DNA from: Comamonadaceae bacterium
GTDB lineage: Bacteria > Pseudomonadota > Gammaproteobacteria > Burkholderiales > Burkholderiaceae_C
Direction of reading: 5' to 3'
DNA length: 64,000 nucleotides
NCBI GenBank assembly: GCA_947442105.1
Contig: CANEVH010000010.1
Span: 1-64,000, forward strand
Position 1 is the stretch's first letter, and every line of letters begins with the position of its first letter. The notes beneath the pieces are model-generated. The model had not been told where the DNA came from. It saw nothing but the letters and a program-made list of their open reading frames with translations, and ran no database searches. Below are positions 1 through 11,198 of the stretch, in pieces. The position numbers were made by a program, and so were the translations under genes.

Positions 1-94
1 CGGCCAGTCTGCGGACGAAGCCACGGCCCTGATCATGAAGGCGCGCGAGCATTGGTTCTCCAATGACGCCGCTTCTCAAGAGTCACGGTCATGA
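1..94 (+). CDS. nusA: NusA C-terminus (partial)
   Basis: Only the last 30 codons are in the window, in the frame starting at base 2 and ending with TGA at 92-94. The tail reads ...TALIMKAREHWF followed by a short polar end, which resembles the C-terminal acidic-repeat end of betaproteobacterial transcription termination/antitermination factor NusA. infB starts 15 bases later, the classic nusA-infB order, so the two are surely co-transcribed. The call rests on the short tail plus this context. Confidence 0.8.
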   Translation, partial: GQSADEATALIMKAREHWFSNDAASQESRS

Positions 95-109
95 AAGGTT
101 AGCCCATAC

Positions 110-3010
110 ATGTCAAGTACGACCGTCGCTGAGTTCGCCAATGAACTCAAAAAATCCACCGAAACCCTGCTCGAGCAGTTGAAGTCCGCAGGCGTTGCCA
201 AGGCGTCGCCCAGCGACGTTTTGACCGATGCAGACAAACACAGTTTGCTCAATTACCTGCAAAGCAGCCACGGCACTGCAGTTGCGGACCGCAAGAAAAT
301 CACCTTGGTCAAAAAGCAGACCACTGAGATCAAGCAGGCAGACGCCAGCGGCAAAGCGCGCACTATCCAGGTCGAAGTGCGAAAAAAGCGAACCTTTGTG
401 CGCCGAGAAGACGGTCAGGATGCGCTGCCCGAAGGCGCTGAAGCGCCGGTCGCCCCAGCAAGCACCGCCCCCGTGATTGATGACGCGGAACTGGTACGCC
501 GCGAAGAACAAGCGCGTCACCAAGCGGAGTTCATTCGCCGCCAAGAAGAAGAACTGGCAGCACGCCGCCAGGAGCGCGAAGAGCAAGAAGCCAAAGCCCG
601 CGCTGCGCACGAAAAGGCGGCGGCAGACGCTGCCCAGGCACAAGCCGAGACCGCTGCCAAAGCCCTGGCTGCAAAAGCCGCACCGCTTGCCGTGGCAAGC
701 GCGCCCGCAGAGCCCGAGGCAGGCCGTCCCGTAGCAGACAGTGCACAAACAGCCGCCCAGGCCGCCAGCTTGGCGCGCGACGCCGCGCTTGCAAGTGCTG
801 CCGCCGCGTCCAAAGTCGCTGCAGCCGAAGAAACCAAGCGCGCGTCTGAGCTGGGTGATCGCCGCCGCAAGGCCGAAGCCGAGGCAGCGGCCATTCGCCT
901 GATGATGGCCACGCCAAACAAAGTGGCCGTGCCCTTGAAAAAGCCCGAGCCGCCCAAGCCTGTGGTGGACGCCAAGGCCGCCATCAAAGGAACCTTGCAC
1001 AAACCAGCGACCGGCTCCACCGTGGCCAAGCCCGCTGCAAGCACCACTGCCGCAGGCGCTGGCAAAGAAGTCAAGTCCGCCAAGCTCTCTAGCAGCTGGG
1101 CCGGTGATCCAGCTAAAAAGAAAGAACTCAAAACCCGTGGCGACACCGGTGCGGGTGCCGGACGCTCGACCAACTGGCGCGCAGGGCCGCGCGGCCGCCG
1201 CGGCAACGACCGCGACCGTGACGACCATGTGCAAGCCGCACCGGTGGAAGCGCGCGTGCTCGAAGTCCACGTGCCCGAGACCATTACCGTGGCCGAGCTG
1301 GCGCACAAGATGGCGGTGAAAGCCTCCGAGGTCATCAAGCAGCTGATGAAGCTGGGCCAAATGGTCACCATCAACCAGCCACTGGACCAGGACACCGCGA
1401 TGATCGTGGTCGAAGAACTGGGCCACACCGCTGTGATCGCCGCGCTGGACGACCCCGAAGCCTTTACCGACGACGACGTGACGCAAGCCCAGTTCGAGTC
1501 CTTGCCTCGCGCTCCGGTGGTCACCGTCATGGGCCACGTGGACCATGGCAAAACTTCGCTGCTGGACTACATTCGCCGCGCCAAAGTGGCCTCCGGCGAA
1601 GCCGGTGGCATTACCCAGCACATTGGCGCCTACCACGTGGAAACACCGCGCGGCATGATCTCTTTCTTGGACACCCCGGGCCACGAAGCGTTTACCGCCA
1701 TGCGTGCCCGTGGTGCCAAGGCCACCGACATCGTGATTTTGGTGGTCGCGGCCGACGACGGCGTCATGCCGCAAACCAAAGAGGCGATCAAGCACGCCAA
1801 GGCGGCGGGCGTGCCCATCGTGGTGGCGATCAACAAGATCGACAAACCCGACTCCAACCCCGAGCGCGTGAAGAATGAGCTGGTCGTTGAAGAGGTGGTT
1901 CCTGAGGAATTTGGTGGCGATTCGCCTTTTGTGTCCGTGTCCGCCAAAACCGGCCAGGGCATCGACCAATTGCTGGAACAAGTGCTGCTGCAGGCCGAAG
2001 TGCTGGAACTGCGCGCCCCGGTCTCGTCCATGGCCAAGGGCTTGGTGATCGAGGCGCGGCTGGACAAAGGGCGCGGTCCCGTGGCCACTATTCTGGTGCA
2101 GTCCGGCACGCTCAAGACAGGCGATGTGGTGCTGGCTGGCCAAACCTTTGGCCGTGTGCGCGCCATGCTGGACGAAAACGGCAAGGCGATCAAAGAAGCC
2201 GGGCCGTCCATTCCGGTCGAAATCCAAGGTCTCACCGACGTGCCGCAGGCGGGTGACGAGTTCATGGTCATGTCCGACGAACGCCGCGCCCGTGAAATTG
2301 CCACCTACCGCGCTGGCAAGTTCCGCAACACCAAGCTGGCCAAGCAGCAAGCCGCCAAGCTGGAAAACATGTTCAGCGATATGTCCGGCGGCGACGTCAA
2401 GATGCTGCCCATCATCGTCAAGGCCGACGTGCAGGGTTCGCAAGAGGCACTGGCTGCGTCCCTGCTCAAGCTCTCGACTGACGAGGTGAAAGTGCAAATG
2501 GTGTATTCCGCCGTGGGCGGCATCAGCGAGTCCGACATCAATTTGGCCATTGCGTCCAAAGCGGTGGTGATTGGCTTCAATGTGCGCGCCGACGCTGGTG
2601 CCCGCAAACTGGCCGAACACAATGGCGTGGACATCCATTACTACAGCATCATTTACGACGCGGTTGACGAACTCAAAGCCGCCATGTCGGGCATGCTGGC
2701 GCCGGAAAAGCGCGAAGAAGTGATTGGCTTTGCCGAGATTCGCACCGTGTTTGTGGCGTCCAAGATTGGTACTGTGGCTGGCTGTATGGTCACCGGTGGC
2801 CACGTCAACCGCAGCGCGCATTTCCGTCTGTTGCGCGACAACGCGGTCATCTATACCGGCGAGCTGGATTCGCTCAAGCGCATGAAAGACGATGTGCGCG
2901 AAGTCAAGGAAGGCTTTGAGTGCGGTATCAAACTCAAGAACTACAACGACATTGCGGTGGGTGACCAGTTGGAATTCTTCGAGATCAAAGAAATCGCTCG
3001 CACGATATGA
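110..3010 (+). CDS. infB: Translation initiation factor IF-2
   Basis: This is the GTPase that places initiator fMet-tRNA on the 30S subunit and promotes subunit joining. The 966-residue protein has an N-terminal IF2_N-type domain (about 1-60), a long Ala/Glu/Lys-rich charged linker (about 90-370), a second IF2_N-like segment, then the G domain with GHVDHGKT at 475-482, DTPGHE, NKID at 575-578 and SAKT, followed by the beta-barrel and C-terminal fMet-tRNA-binding domains. The length suits proteobacterial IF-2 with its extended linker. The ATG at 110 has a weak AAGG upstream and gives the expected N-terminus. rbfA and truB follow in the same operon. The long antisense ORF across this gene is a GC-skew shadow. 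Confidence 0.99.
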   Translation: MSSTTVAEFANELKKSTETLLEQLKSAGVAKASPSDVLTDADKHSLLNYLQSSHGTAVADRKKITLVKKQTTEIKQADASGKARTIQVEVRKKRTFVRREDGQDALPEGAEAPVAPASTAPVIDDAELVRREEQARHQAEFIRRQEEELAARRQEREEQEAKARAAHEKAAADAAQAQAETAAKALAAKAAPLAVASAPAEPEAGRPVADSAQTAAQAASLARDAALASAAAASKVAAAEETKRASELGDRRRKAEAEAAAIRLMMATPNKVAVPLKKPEPPKPVVDAKAAIKGTLHKPATGSTVAKPAASTTAAGAGKEVKSAKLSSSWAGDPAKKKELKTRGDTGAGAGRSTNWRAGPRGRRGNDRDRDDHVQAAPVEARVLEVHVPETITVAELAHKMAVKASEVIKQLMKLGQMVTINQPLDQDTAMIVVEELGHTAVIAALDDPEAFTDDDVTQAQFESLPRAPVVTVMGHVDHGKTSLLDYIRRAKVASGEAGGITQHIGAYHVETPRGMISFLDTPGHEAFTAMRARGAKATDIVILVVAADDGVMPQTKEAIKHAKAAGVPIVVAINKIDKPDSNPERVKNELVVEEVVPEEFGGDSPFVSVSAKTGQGIDQLLEQVLLQAEVLELRAPVSSMAKGLVIEARLDKGRGPVATILVQSGTLKTGDVVLAGQTFGRVRAMLDENGKAIKEAGPSIPVEIQGLTDVPQAGDEFMVMSDERRAREIATYRAGKFRNTKLAKQQAAKLENMFSDMSGGDVKMLPIIVKADVQGSQEALAASLLKLSTDEVKVQMVYSAVGGISESDINLAIASKAVVIGFNVRADAGARKLAEHNGVDIHYYSIIYDAVDELKAAMSGMLAPEKREEVIGFAEIRTVFVASKIGTVAGCMVTGGHVNRSAHFRLLRDNAVIYTGELDSLKRMKDDVREVKEGFECGIKLKNYNDIAVGDQLEFFEIKEIARTI

Positions 3011-3011
3011 G

Positions 3012-3092
3012 CCCCCACGCTGGTCACTACGTGTACTGCGCTGCCCCCCGGGGGGGGCGTCGCGCGCCTTGGGGCGGCCCGGCGGCGCGCGG
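3012..3092. repeat. GC-rich palindromic intergenic repeat
   Basis: The infB-rbfA spacer contains a C-run/G-run palindrome (GCCCCCCGGGGGGGG) followed by CTTGGGGCGGCCCGGCGG. I recall similar elements scattered between genes in Comamonadaceae genomes; that part is memory, not a search. It lies inside an operon, just upstream of the rbfA ribosome binding site, so it would be transcribed and could form a strong hairpin between the two reading frames. Confidence 0.6.
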
Positions 3093-3101
3093 AGCCTGTC
3101 T

Positions 3102-3470
3102 GTGAAGAAAAAGTCCTCTGCGCCCAACCGAGGTTTTCGCGTCGCCGACCAGATCCAGCGCGATCTGACCGAGCTGATCGCGCGCGAGTTGAAAGACCCG
3201 CGCGTGGGCATGGTGACCATTCAGTCGGTGGAGGTGACGCCGGACTACGCGCACGCCAAGGTGTATTTCAGCTTGCTGGTGGGAGACCCGGTGCAGTGCG
3301 CCGAAGGCCTGAACCAGGCGGCGGGTTTCTTGCGCTCGGGTTTGTTCAAGCGCTTGCACATTCACACTGTGCCCACGCTGCATTTTTTGTTCGACCAGAC
3401 CACCGAGCGCGCGGCCGATATGAACGCCTTGATCGCGCGCGCCGTGTCGTCGCGCGCCAAAGAGGACTGA
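3102..3470 (+). CDS. rbfA: 30S ribosome-binding factor RbfA
   Basis: RbfA is a KH-fold assembly factor that binds helix 1 of 16S rRNA during late 30S maturation and cold adaptation. The ORF track extends back into infB, but RbfA homology begins at about [20 protein letters not shown], so I place the start at GTG 3102, with GGAG at 3091-3094 as its Shine-Dalgarno. That gives 122 residues, the normal length. Conserved features include [13 protein letters not shown], the AKVYFS strand and the C-terminal PTLHFLFD segment. truB starts 6 bases after the stop. Confidence 0.95.
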   Translation: MKKKSSAPNRGFRVADQIQRDLTELIARELKDPRVGMVTIQSVEVTPDYAHAKVYFSLLVGDPVQCAEGLNQAAGFLRSGLFKRLHIHTVPTLHFLFDQTTERAADMNALIARAVSSRAKED

Positions 3471-3476
3471 AAGACG

Positions 3477-4436
3477 ATGAACGCGCCCCGTGCACGGCTT
3501 GCGAGGCGCCCCGTGCATGGGGTGCTGTTGCTGGACAAGCCCTTGGGTTTCTCCAGCAACCAGGCTTTGCAAAAGGCCAAGTGGCTGTTGCGGGCCGAAA
3601 AAGCCGGCCACACCGGCACGCTCGATCCGCTGGCCACCGGGGTTTTGCCGCTGTGCTTTGGCGCGGCGACCAAGTTCAGCCAGATGCACCTGGACGCCGA
3701 CAAGGTGTACGAGGCCACGCTGCACTTGGGTGTGAAGACCAGCACGGCCGACGCCGAGGGCGAAGTTCTGAATGAGCGAGCGGTGCAGGTGAGTGTGGAA
3801 GACATTGAACGGGTGGTGCGCCAGTTCACCGGGGCCATACGCCAGGTGCCGCCCATGCACAGCGCCTTAAAGAAGGATGGCAAGGCCTTGTACGAATACG
3901 CCAGGGCGGGTATCGAGGTGGAACGCGCAGCGCGCGATGTGACGATTTACGCCTTGCGCGTGCTGGAAATGCCCACGGTGGCGGCCCCACATGTGCTGAA
4001 AATTGAGGTGAGCTGTAGCAAGGGCACCTACATCCGCACCCTGGGTGAGGACATGGGGGAGGCCTTGGCTTGTGGAGCGCACTTAAGTGCTTTGCGGCGC
4101 ACCCGCACCGGGGGTTTTGGAGAAACGCAGTGCGTGAGTTTGGAGTCATTGGAGGCAATGACAGACGCGCAAAGGCTGGGCCTGCTGCTGCCGGTGGATG
4201 CCTTGTTGGAAGGTCATCACCGCGTCACTCTGGAGAGCGAGAGTGCAGGGCGGTTTTTGAGTGGTGTGCGCCGGCGCGGTGAATGGTCCGACGCAGGGCA
4301 AGTGGCGGTGTACGCCGCAAGTCCTGCCGCCTTATTGGGCACGGGCCATGTGAAGGCTGGGGAATTGATACCGGGGCGGCTGTTGAGTCCGCTCGATATT
4401 GCTCAGGTGCAGGCGCAAAGTGTGGCGCTGGCCTAG
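3477..4436 (+). CDS. truB: tRNA pseudouridine(55) synthase
   Basis: TruB converts U55 of the T-loop of nearly all tRNAs to pseudouridine. The protein has 319 residues. The N-terminal catalytic domain carries [12 protein letters not shown] (near residue 20) and the signature [15 protein letters not shown], with the catalytic aspartate at residue 50. The C-terminal third fits the usual TruB C-terminal/PUA-like region. It starts at ATG 3477, six bases after rbfA, and is part of nusA-infB-rbfA-truB. typA follows after 47 bases and may share the transcript. Confidence 0.98.
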   Translation: MNAPRARLARRPVHGVLLLDKPLGFSSNQALQKAKWLLRAEKAGHTGTLDPLATGVLPLCFGAATKFSQMHLDADKVYEATLHLGVKTSTADAEGEVLNERAVQVSVEDIERVVRQFTGAIRQVPPMHSALKKDGKALYEYARAGIEVERAARDVTIYALRVLEMPTVAAPHVLKIEVSCSKGTYIRTLGEDMGEALACGAHLSALRRTRTGGFGETQCVSLESLEAMTDAQRLGLLLPVDALLEGHHRVTLESESAGRFLSGVRRRGEWSDAGQVAVYAASPAALLGTGHVKAGELIPGRLLSPLDIAQVQAQSVALA

Positions 4437-4483
4437 GCCATGAATACGAATTGAAATTTGAATCTGTTGAAAGAAAGTGAAAC

Positions 4484-6307
<1,824 letters not shown>

Positions 6308-6361
6308 ACCGCTGAGTGGTCGGCGCTGGGCGGAAATGGCCTAGACTCCACCCGCACAATG

Positions 6362-6387
6362 CAGCGCCCCCTTGGGGCGCTGTTTTT
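6362..6387 (+). terminator. Intrinsic terminator after typA
   Basis: The arms CAGCGCCCC (6362-6370) and GGGGCGCTG (6374-6382) form a perfect 9-bp GC-rich stem with a CTT loop, followed by TTTTT. It should end the infB-to-typA transcript. It also shows that the ORF-track ATG at 6359 is not a sensible start for the next gene, because it lies at the base of the stem. Confidence 0.85.
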
Positions 6388-6439
6388 ATTTGGATTCAAT
6401 GCGGCCCTGCCCACGCCGCGATGCGAAAGGTTTTGCAGC

Positions 6440-7531
6440 ATGTGCGAGTTTTTGATCACCGAAGTTCGCGGCCAAGTGGGCCTTATCACCTTGAACCGGC
6501 CCAAGGCGCTTAACGCCTTGAATCTGGACATGGTGCGCGGCTTGGCGCGCGCGCTGCTGGCCTGGGAGCACGACCCGGCGATCCGGGCCGTTGCGATTCG
6601 CGGCACCAGCAAGCTGGGCAACTTTGGCGGCTTTTGCGCCGGTGGCGACATCCGCTTTTTCCATCAAGCAGCCTTGGGTGGCAGCCCGGCGCTGGAGGAC
6701 TTTTTTACCGAAGAGTACGCGCTCAACCACCTGATTCACCGCTACCCCAAGCCCTACATCGCATTCATGGACGGCATCGTCATGGGCGGGGGCATGGGCA
6801 TCAGCCAGGGAACGCGCTACCGCTTGGTCACCGACAACACCAAAATGGCCATGCCCGAGACGCACATCGGACTGTTCCCGGACGTGGGCGGGGGCTATTT
6901 CTTGAGCCGCTGCCCGGGAAGCACCGGTGAATGGCTGGCCTTGACGGGCGCAGTGCTCAATGCCCAGGGGGCTATCGCTTTGGGCCTGGCCGACCACTGC
7001 CTGGATGCGAGCCGCCTGGACGCCGCATGGCAGGCCTTGGGCAGCCTGCCCGCAGGCGCAGGGCTGGCGCCGTGGCTTGCAGAATTTGCGCTGATGCCGT
7101 CGACGCCAAGTGCCTTGGAGCGGGAGCGTATCGACCAGGTGTTTTCACTCCCCTCTGTTGTTGACATGCTGCACGCGCTGGAGGCGGCAAGCGACGGCTG
7201 GAGCCAGCACACTGCGGCCACCCTGCGCCACCGTTCGCCGCTCATGCTGCACGTGGCGCTGGAGCAGGTGCGCCGCGCACGCACCATGTGCTTGGCAGAC
7301 GACTTGCGCATGGAGCGGGACATGGTGCGCCATTGCTTCCAGACCGCGCACTTGGGGCGCAGCGGCGCGGCCAGTGAAACCGTGGAAGGCATCCGCGCCC
7401 TGGCCGTGGACAAAGACAATCAGCCGCGCTGGAACCCGATGCGGGTGGAAGACGTGACGCCCGAAATGGTGGCACCGTTCTTCGTCAGCCCGTGGCCATC
7501 CCATGCGCATCCTCTGCTCGCGCTGGATTGA
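6440..7531 (+). CDS. Enoyl-CoA hydratase/isomerase family, 3-hydroxyisobutyryl-CoA hydrolase-like
   Basis: A crotonase-fold acyl-CoA enzyme. At 363 residues it is longer than simple enoyl-CoA hydratases (about 260) and fits the ECH_2/3-hydroxyisobutyryl-CoA hydrolase group of valine catabolism. The oxyanion-hole segment FCAGGDIRFF lies near residues 70-80, and the segment MPETHIGLFPDVGGGYFL contains the glutamate and aspartate expected at a hydrolase active site. I chose ATG 6440 (MCEFLITEV) rather than 6359, because 6359 lies inside the typA terminator and the first 27 residues of the longer version look unnatural; AAAGG lies about 10 bases before 6440. The substrate is inferred from family features only. 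It is convergent with smpB. Confidence 0.85.
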   Translation: MCEFLITEVRGQVGLITLNRPKALNALNLDMVRGLARALLAWEHDPAIRAVAIRGTSKLGNFGGFCAGGDIRFFHQAALGGSPALEDFFTEEYALNHLIHRYPKPYIAFMDGIVMGGGMGISQGTRYRLVTDNTKMAMPETHIGLFPDVGGGYFLSRCPGSTGEWLALTGAVLNAQGAIALGLADHCLDASRLDAAWQALGSLPAGAGLAPWLAEFALMPSTPSALERERIDQVFSLPSVVDMLHALEAASDGWSQHTAATLRHRSPLMLHVALEQVRRARTMCLADDLRMERDMVRHCFQTAHLGRSGAASETVEGIRALAVDKDNQPRWNPMRVEDVTPEMVAPFFVSPWPSHAHPLLALD

Positions 7532-7575
7532 GACGGCGAGCGCCGCCGCTGGGCCTTTCACCCTTAACCTGGAAG

Positions 7576-7616
7576 AACTTTCATGGCTGGGGGTGCAGCG
7601 CACCTTCATGAAAGTT
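7576..7616. repeat. 41-bp AACTTTCATG palindromic element, copy A
   Basis: Perfect 10-bp outer arms AACTTTCATG (7576-7585) and CATGAAAGTT (7607-7616) enclose an inner stem GGTGC-AGC-GCACC. It fills the gap between the convergent crotonase gene and smpB and overlaps the first two bases of the smpB stop codon. This is the best-conserved of six copies in the window. As a hairpin it could also act as a bidirectional transcript end, though it lacks a long U-tract. Confidence 0.8.
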
Positions 7617-8088
7617 AGCGGTGGTGCACCTTCATGGCGCGCTCCACCTCGCGCTTGCCTTCGCGGTCTTTGATGGTGTCGCGCTTGTCGTGCTCGGCTT
7701 TGCCTTTGGCCAGGGCAATTTCGCACTTGATCTTGCCGGTCTTCCAATGCAGGTTGATAGGCACCAGGGTGTATCCTTTTTGCTCTACCTTGCCGATTAG
7801 GCGCTCAATTTCCGCCTTGTGCATCAATAACTTTTTGGTGCGCACCTTGTCCGGGCTGATGTGGCTGGACGCGGTGTGGAGCGGGTTGATTTGCAAGCCA
7901 ATCAAAAACAGCTCTTGGTTGCGCACCACCACGTAGCCGTCGGTGAGTTGCACCTTGCCTTCGCGCAGCGACTTCACCTCCCAACCTTCGAGCACCAAGC
8001 CGGCCTCGAAGCGCTCCTCGAAAAAATAGTTGTACGCGGCCTTTTTGTTGTCGGCAATGCGGGACGCGGTATCGGGTTTTTTTGCCAT
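7615..8088 (-). CDS. smpB: SsrA-binding protein SmpB
   Basis: SmpB binds tmRNA and brings it to stalled ribosomes for trans-translation. The 157-residue length and the sequence are typical: [25 protein letters not shown], the [15 protein letters not shown] strand pair, [18 protein letters not shown], and the basic C-terminal tail [14 protein letters not shown] that enters the decoding site. It is divergent from ratA, a conserved arrangement in proteobacteria; the 66-base gap must hold both promoters. Its stop codon is inside palindromic element A. No tmRNA gene was seen in the window. Confidence 0.98.
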   Translation of the reverse strand: MAKKPDTASRIADNKKAAYNYFFEERFEAGLVLEGWEVKSLREGKVQLTDGYVVVRNQELFLIGLQINPLHTASSHISPDKVRTKKLLMHKAEIERLIGKVEQKGYTLVPINLHWKTGKIKCEIALAKGKAEHDKRDTIKDREGKREVERAMKVHHR

Positions 8089-8154
8089 GGGGGGTGGTGG
8101 GGTGAAAGACAGTTTCCAAAGAGAGCGTGACTACAATCCCGCACACCCCATTCT

Positions 8155-8598
8155 ATGAAAACCGTTCACAAGTCCGTCCTGCTCTGGTATAGCCCTGAAG
8201 AAATGTACGCATTGGTGACGGACGTGGACCAATACCCCCAGTTCTTGCCTTGGTGCGACCGCGCGGCCGTCTTGAGCCGCGACGCAAGCGGCGTCACCGC
8301 CGAAGTGGGCATCGCATTCGGTGGCATCCACCAGTCCTTTACCACCCGCAATACGCACAGCGCGCCCAGCCAAGTGGGCATGGCGCTGGTCAAAGGTCCG
8401 TTTTCAAAGCTGGATGGGCAGTGGAGCTTTTTGCCGGTAGGGGACGGTTCACAACGGGCCTGCAAGGTCGCACTGTCCCTGCACTACGGCTTTGACAGCG
8501 CGGTCTTGAGTCGTCTGGTGGGGCCGGTGTTTGACAAGATTGCAGCGACGCTGGTCGATGCCTTTGTCAAGCGCGCGCGCCAAGTCTATGGCGAGTGA
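8155..8598 (+). CDS. ratA: RatA-like START-domain protein (Coq10 family)
   Basis: A 147-residue single-domain START/polyketide-cyclase protein. The opening MKTVHKSVLLWYSPEEMYALVTDVDQYPQFLPWC is characteristic of the family known as RatA in E. coli (reported to bind 50S and block subunit association) and as the ubiquinone-binding Coq10 in mitochondria. Which role applies here cannot be read from sequence. It is followed by rnfH with an 11-base overlap, and this pair beside smpB is conserved. The start ATG at 8155 is directly supported by alignment of the N-terminus with the family. Confidence 0.9.
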   Translation: MKTVHKSVLLWYSPEEMYALVTDVDQYPQFLPWCDRAAVLSRDASGVTAEVGIAFGGIHQSFTTRNTHSAPSQVGMALVKGPFSKLDGQWSFLPVGDGSQRACKVALSLHYGFDSAVLSRLVGPVFDKIAATLVDAFVKRARQVYGE

Positions 8599-8947
8599 GC
8601 CGGGCGAACGCCCGCAAATCACGGTAACCGTGGTCTACAGCGCTGCACCCCGCACGGTGCAAGAACTCGCCATGGAGTTCCCATCCGGGTGCTTGGTTGC
8701 AGACGCGCTGGCGCAAGCCGCACCCCGATTGGGCATGAGCGCGGCGCAGATGCGCGGCTTGGAGGTCGGTGTGTGGGGAAAAAAGGTGGGCCTGCAACAC
8801 GCTTTGCAAAATGCGGACCGTTTGGAACTGTACCGACCACTGGCGGTAGACCCCAAGGTGGCGCGGCGCGAGCGCTTTGTGCGCCAAGGTGCCAAATCGG
8901 CTGGCCTGTTCGCCACGCGGCGCGCCAACAGCAAGGCGGGTTACTGA
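8588..8947 (+). CDS. rnfH: RnfH family protein (UPF0125)
   Basis: A small ubiquitin-like (beta-grasp) protein of unknown biochemical role, named for its link with rnf clusters in some bacteria. The ORF track starts at 8531, but the conserved part begins at QITVTVVYS, so I choose ATG 8588 (MASEPGERP), giving 119 residues and an 11-base overlap with ratA that implies translational coupling. Conserved features are the ELEV-like strand, GVWGKKV and the RLELYRPL end followed by DPK. The tail (RRERFVRQG...) is basic. Confidence 0.88.
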   Translation: MASEPGERPQITVTVVYSAAPRTVQELAMEFPSGCLVADALAQAAPRLGMSAAQMRGLEVGVWGKKVGLQHALQNADRLELYRPLAVDPKVARRERFVRQGAKSAGLFATRRANSKAGY

Positions 8948-9044
8948 GCAGGCTTGCAATGCCGAGGGTGCATGTTTCAGGGTAAACCCCGGATGCGCGC
9001 TCTCATTTGATGGAAGGCAGGTGGCTAAAATCGCGCTCGCATTG

Positions 9045-9083
9045 ATCGGCGGCCCCGAAACCCTCGGGACTGGCCGATTTTTT
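9045..9083 (+). terminator. Hairpin plus T6 in the livH leader
   Basis: ATCGGC (9045-9050) pairs with GCCGAT (9073-9078), with an inner CCCGA/TCGGG stem, and is followed by six T residues. It lies after rnfH but 75 bases before livH, and downstream of a -10-like TAAAAT (9026-9031). It may end read-through from rnfH or act as an attenuator on a short leader for the liv operon. The rest of the 211-base rnfH-livH gap shows no gene. Confidence 0.55.
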
Positions 9084-9158
9084 GCTATTGAAGCCGTGAC
9101 ACCACCCGTGTTCGCGGCCACTTTGGTTCAAACACAAGAACTTCGCAAAAGGTTTGAC

Positions 9159-10088
9159 ATGGATATTTTTATACAGCAGGTGATCAATGGCTTGGTATTG
9201 GGGAGCATGTATGCGCTGATTGCCTTGGGTTACACCATGGTCTACGGCATCATTAACCTGATCAATTTCGCCCATGGCGAGGTGATGATGGTGGGAGCGC
9301 TCACCAGCTGGTCCATCATTGGGCTGATGCAGGAGTCCATGCCCGGCACGCCCGGTTTCGTGATTTTGATCATCGCTTTGTTGATCGCCTGTGTGGTTGC
9401 CGCTTCGCTCAACTTTGTGATTGAGAAGGTGGCCTACCGGCCCCTGCGCAACAGCCCCAAGCTCGCGCCCCTGATCACTGCCATCGGCATGTCTATCTTG
9501 CTCCAAACGCTGGCCATGATTATTTGGAAGCCCAATTACAAGTCCTACCCCACTTTGTTGCCCAACACCCCGATTGACATTGCAGGCGCAGTCATCACCC
9601 CTACCCAGGTGATGATTTTGGGCTTTACCGCCGTCTCACTGGCGGTGCTGATGTGGCTGGTCAACTACACCAAGCTCGGCCGCGCCATGCGTGCCACAGC
9701 CGAGAACCCGCGTGTGGCAGGCCTTATGGGCGTTAAGCCCGATGTGGTGATTTCTGCCACCTTTGTGATTGGCGCGGTTCTGGCCGCTATTGCTGGCGTG
9801 ATGTACGCGTCCAACTACGGCACCGCGCAGCACGCCATGGGCTTTTTGCCCGGCCTCAAAGCGTTTACGGCGGCGGTGTTTGGCGGTATCGGCAATCTGG
9901 GCGGCGCGGTAGTGGGGGCGCTTTTGCTGGGCTTGATTGAGTCTATTGGCGCGGGCTATATCGGCGCGCTCACCGGCGGTGTGCTGGGCAGCCATTACTC
10001 GGATATTTTTGCCTTCATCGTGCTCATTGTGGTGTTGACCTTGCGCCCCTCAGGCCTGCTAGGCGAACGTGTGGCCGACCGCGCCTAA
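9159..10088 (+). CDS. livH: Branched-chain amino acid type ABC permease (LivH)
   Basis: Inner-membrane permease of a high-affinity ABC importer of the HAAT type, 309 residues with about eight hydrophobic segments. The start is ATG 9159 (MDIFIQQVINGLVLGSMYAL), the canonical LivH N-terminus; the ORF track version adds 94 residues out of the rnfH tail and leader. Family motifs include YGIINLINFAHGE near residue 30 and the LGRAMRATAENPRVAGLMGV cytoplasmic loop. It is first of livH-livM-livG-livF with gaps of 10 to 66 bases. No LivK binding protein is in the window, so the substrate (branched-chain amino acid, amide or other) is unproven. Confidence 0.95.
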   Translation: MDIFIQQVINGLVLGSMYALIALGYTMVYGIINLINFAHGEVMMVGALTSWSIIGLMQESMPGTPGFVILIIALLIACVVAASLNFVIEKVAYRPLRNSPKLAPLITAIGMSILLQTLAMIIWKPNYKSYPTLLPNTPIDIAGAVITPTQVMILGFTAVSLAVLMWLVNYTKLGRAMRATAENPRVAGLMGVKPDVVISATFVIGAVLAAIAGVMYASNYGTAQHAMGFLPGLKAFTAAVFGGIGNLGGAVVGALLLGLIESIGAGYIGALTGGVLGSHYSDIFAFIVLIVVLTLRPSGLLGERVADRA

Positions 10089-10098
10089 GGAGAAACCC

Positions 10099-11187
10099 AT
10101 GAAACAACAACAAAGATTTTTTCTTTTTGCGCTGGGCGCGTTAGCGCTGCTGGTCTTGCCCATGGGTTTGCAGCAGTTTGGCAACGCCTGGGTGCGCATT
10201 GCCGATATGGCGCTGCTCTACGTGCTGCTGGCCGTGGGCCTGAACATCGTCGTGGGTTACGCTGGTTTGCTCGACCTCGGGTACGTGGCCTTCTTTGCCA
10301 TTGGCGCGTATTCCTACGGTCTGTTGAACTCACCGCAGCTGGTGGAAACCTTTCCGGTCTTGTTGACGATGTTTCCGCAGGGACTGCATTCACCCATCTG
10401 GCTTGCGCTCCCCTTGGCAGCGGGTCTGGCTGGCATATTGGGCGTGTTGCTAGGCGCACCCACTTTGCGCCTGCGCGGCGACTATTTGGCCATCGTGACC
10501 CTGGGTTTTGGCGAAATCATCCGCGTGTTTTTGAACAACCTGGATAACCCGATTAATATTACCAACGGCCCCAAGGGGGTCAGCCAAATCGACTCCTTGC
10601 ATTTCTTTGGTTTTGATTTGGGCAAAAAGCTGGTGGTCGGTGGGTTTGAGTTTGCATCCGTGTCGCTGTACTACTACCTGTTCTTGGCCTTGGTGCTGCT
10701 CAGCGTGTTGATATCGCACCGGCTGGAGGTCTCGCGCATTGGCCGGGCGTGGATGGCTATCCGAGAGGACGAGATCGCAGCCAAGGCCATGGGCATCAAC
10801 ACCCGCAACCTCAAGCTCACCGCCTTTGGCATGGGTGCCACCTTTGGCGGCGTCTCGGGTGCGTTGTTTGCGTCGTTTCAAGGCTTCATCTCGCCTGAGT
10901 CGTTTAGTTTGATGGAGTCGGTGATGATTGTGGCTATGGTGGTGCTCGGTGGCGTGGGCCACTTGCCGGGCGTGATCTTGGGTGCGGTGCTCTTGTCGGC
11001 CTTGCCCGAGGTGCTGCGCTATGTGGCCGGCCCCTTGCAAAACATGACGGGCGGGCGGCTGGACGCGTCTATTCTGCGCCAGCTACTTATCGCCCTGGCC
11101 ATGGTCACGGTCATGCTGATGCGTCCGCGCGGCCTGTGGCCCACGCCCGAGCACGGCAAAAACTTGCCCCCGGCGGCCAAAGCCTGA
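10099..11187 (+). CDS. livM: Branched-chain amino acid type ABC permease (LivM)
   Basis: Second permease of the liv transporter, 362 residues, many membrane segments. Features of LivM are the early LLAVGLNIVVGYAGLLDLGYVAFFAIGAY, LRGDYLAIVTLGFGEIIRV, and the RIGRAWMAIREDEIAAKAMGI loop that contacts the ATPases. The start at ATG 10099 follows AAGGAGAAACCC, an excellent Shine-Dalgarno just after the livH stop; the ORF track start at 10069 lies inside livH. livG begins 11 bases after the stop. Confidence 0.95.
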   Translation: MKQQQRFFLFALGALALLVLPMGLQQFGNAWVRIADMALLYVLLAVGLNIVVGYAGLLDLGYVAFFAIGAYSYGLLNSPQLVETFPVLLTMFPQGLHSPIWLALPLAAGLAGILGVLLGAPTLRLRGDYLAIVTLGFGEIIRVFLNNLDNPINITNGPKGVSQIDSLHFFGFDLGKKLVVGGFEFASVSLYYYLFLALVLLSVLISHRLEVSRIGRAWMAIREDEIAAKAMGINTRNLKLTAFGMGATFGGVSGALFASFQGFISPESFSLMESVMIVAMVVLGGVGHLPGVILGAVLLSALPEVLRYVAGPLQNMTGGRLDASILRQLLIALAMVTVMLMRPRGLWPTPEHGKNLPPAAKA

Positions 11188-11198
11188 TTGGACAGACC

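Noticed and set aside
113-3220. 1035-residue minus-strand ORF over infB
   Set aside because: It is antisense to a certain infB, has a His/Gly-rich composition typical of GC-skew shadow frames, and shows no domain.
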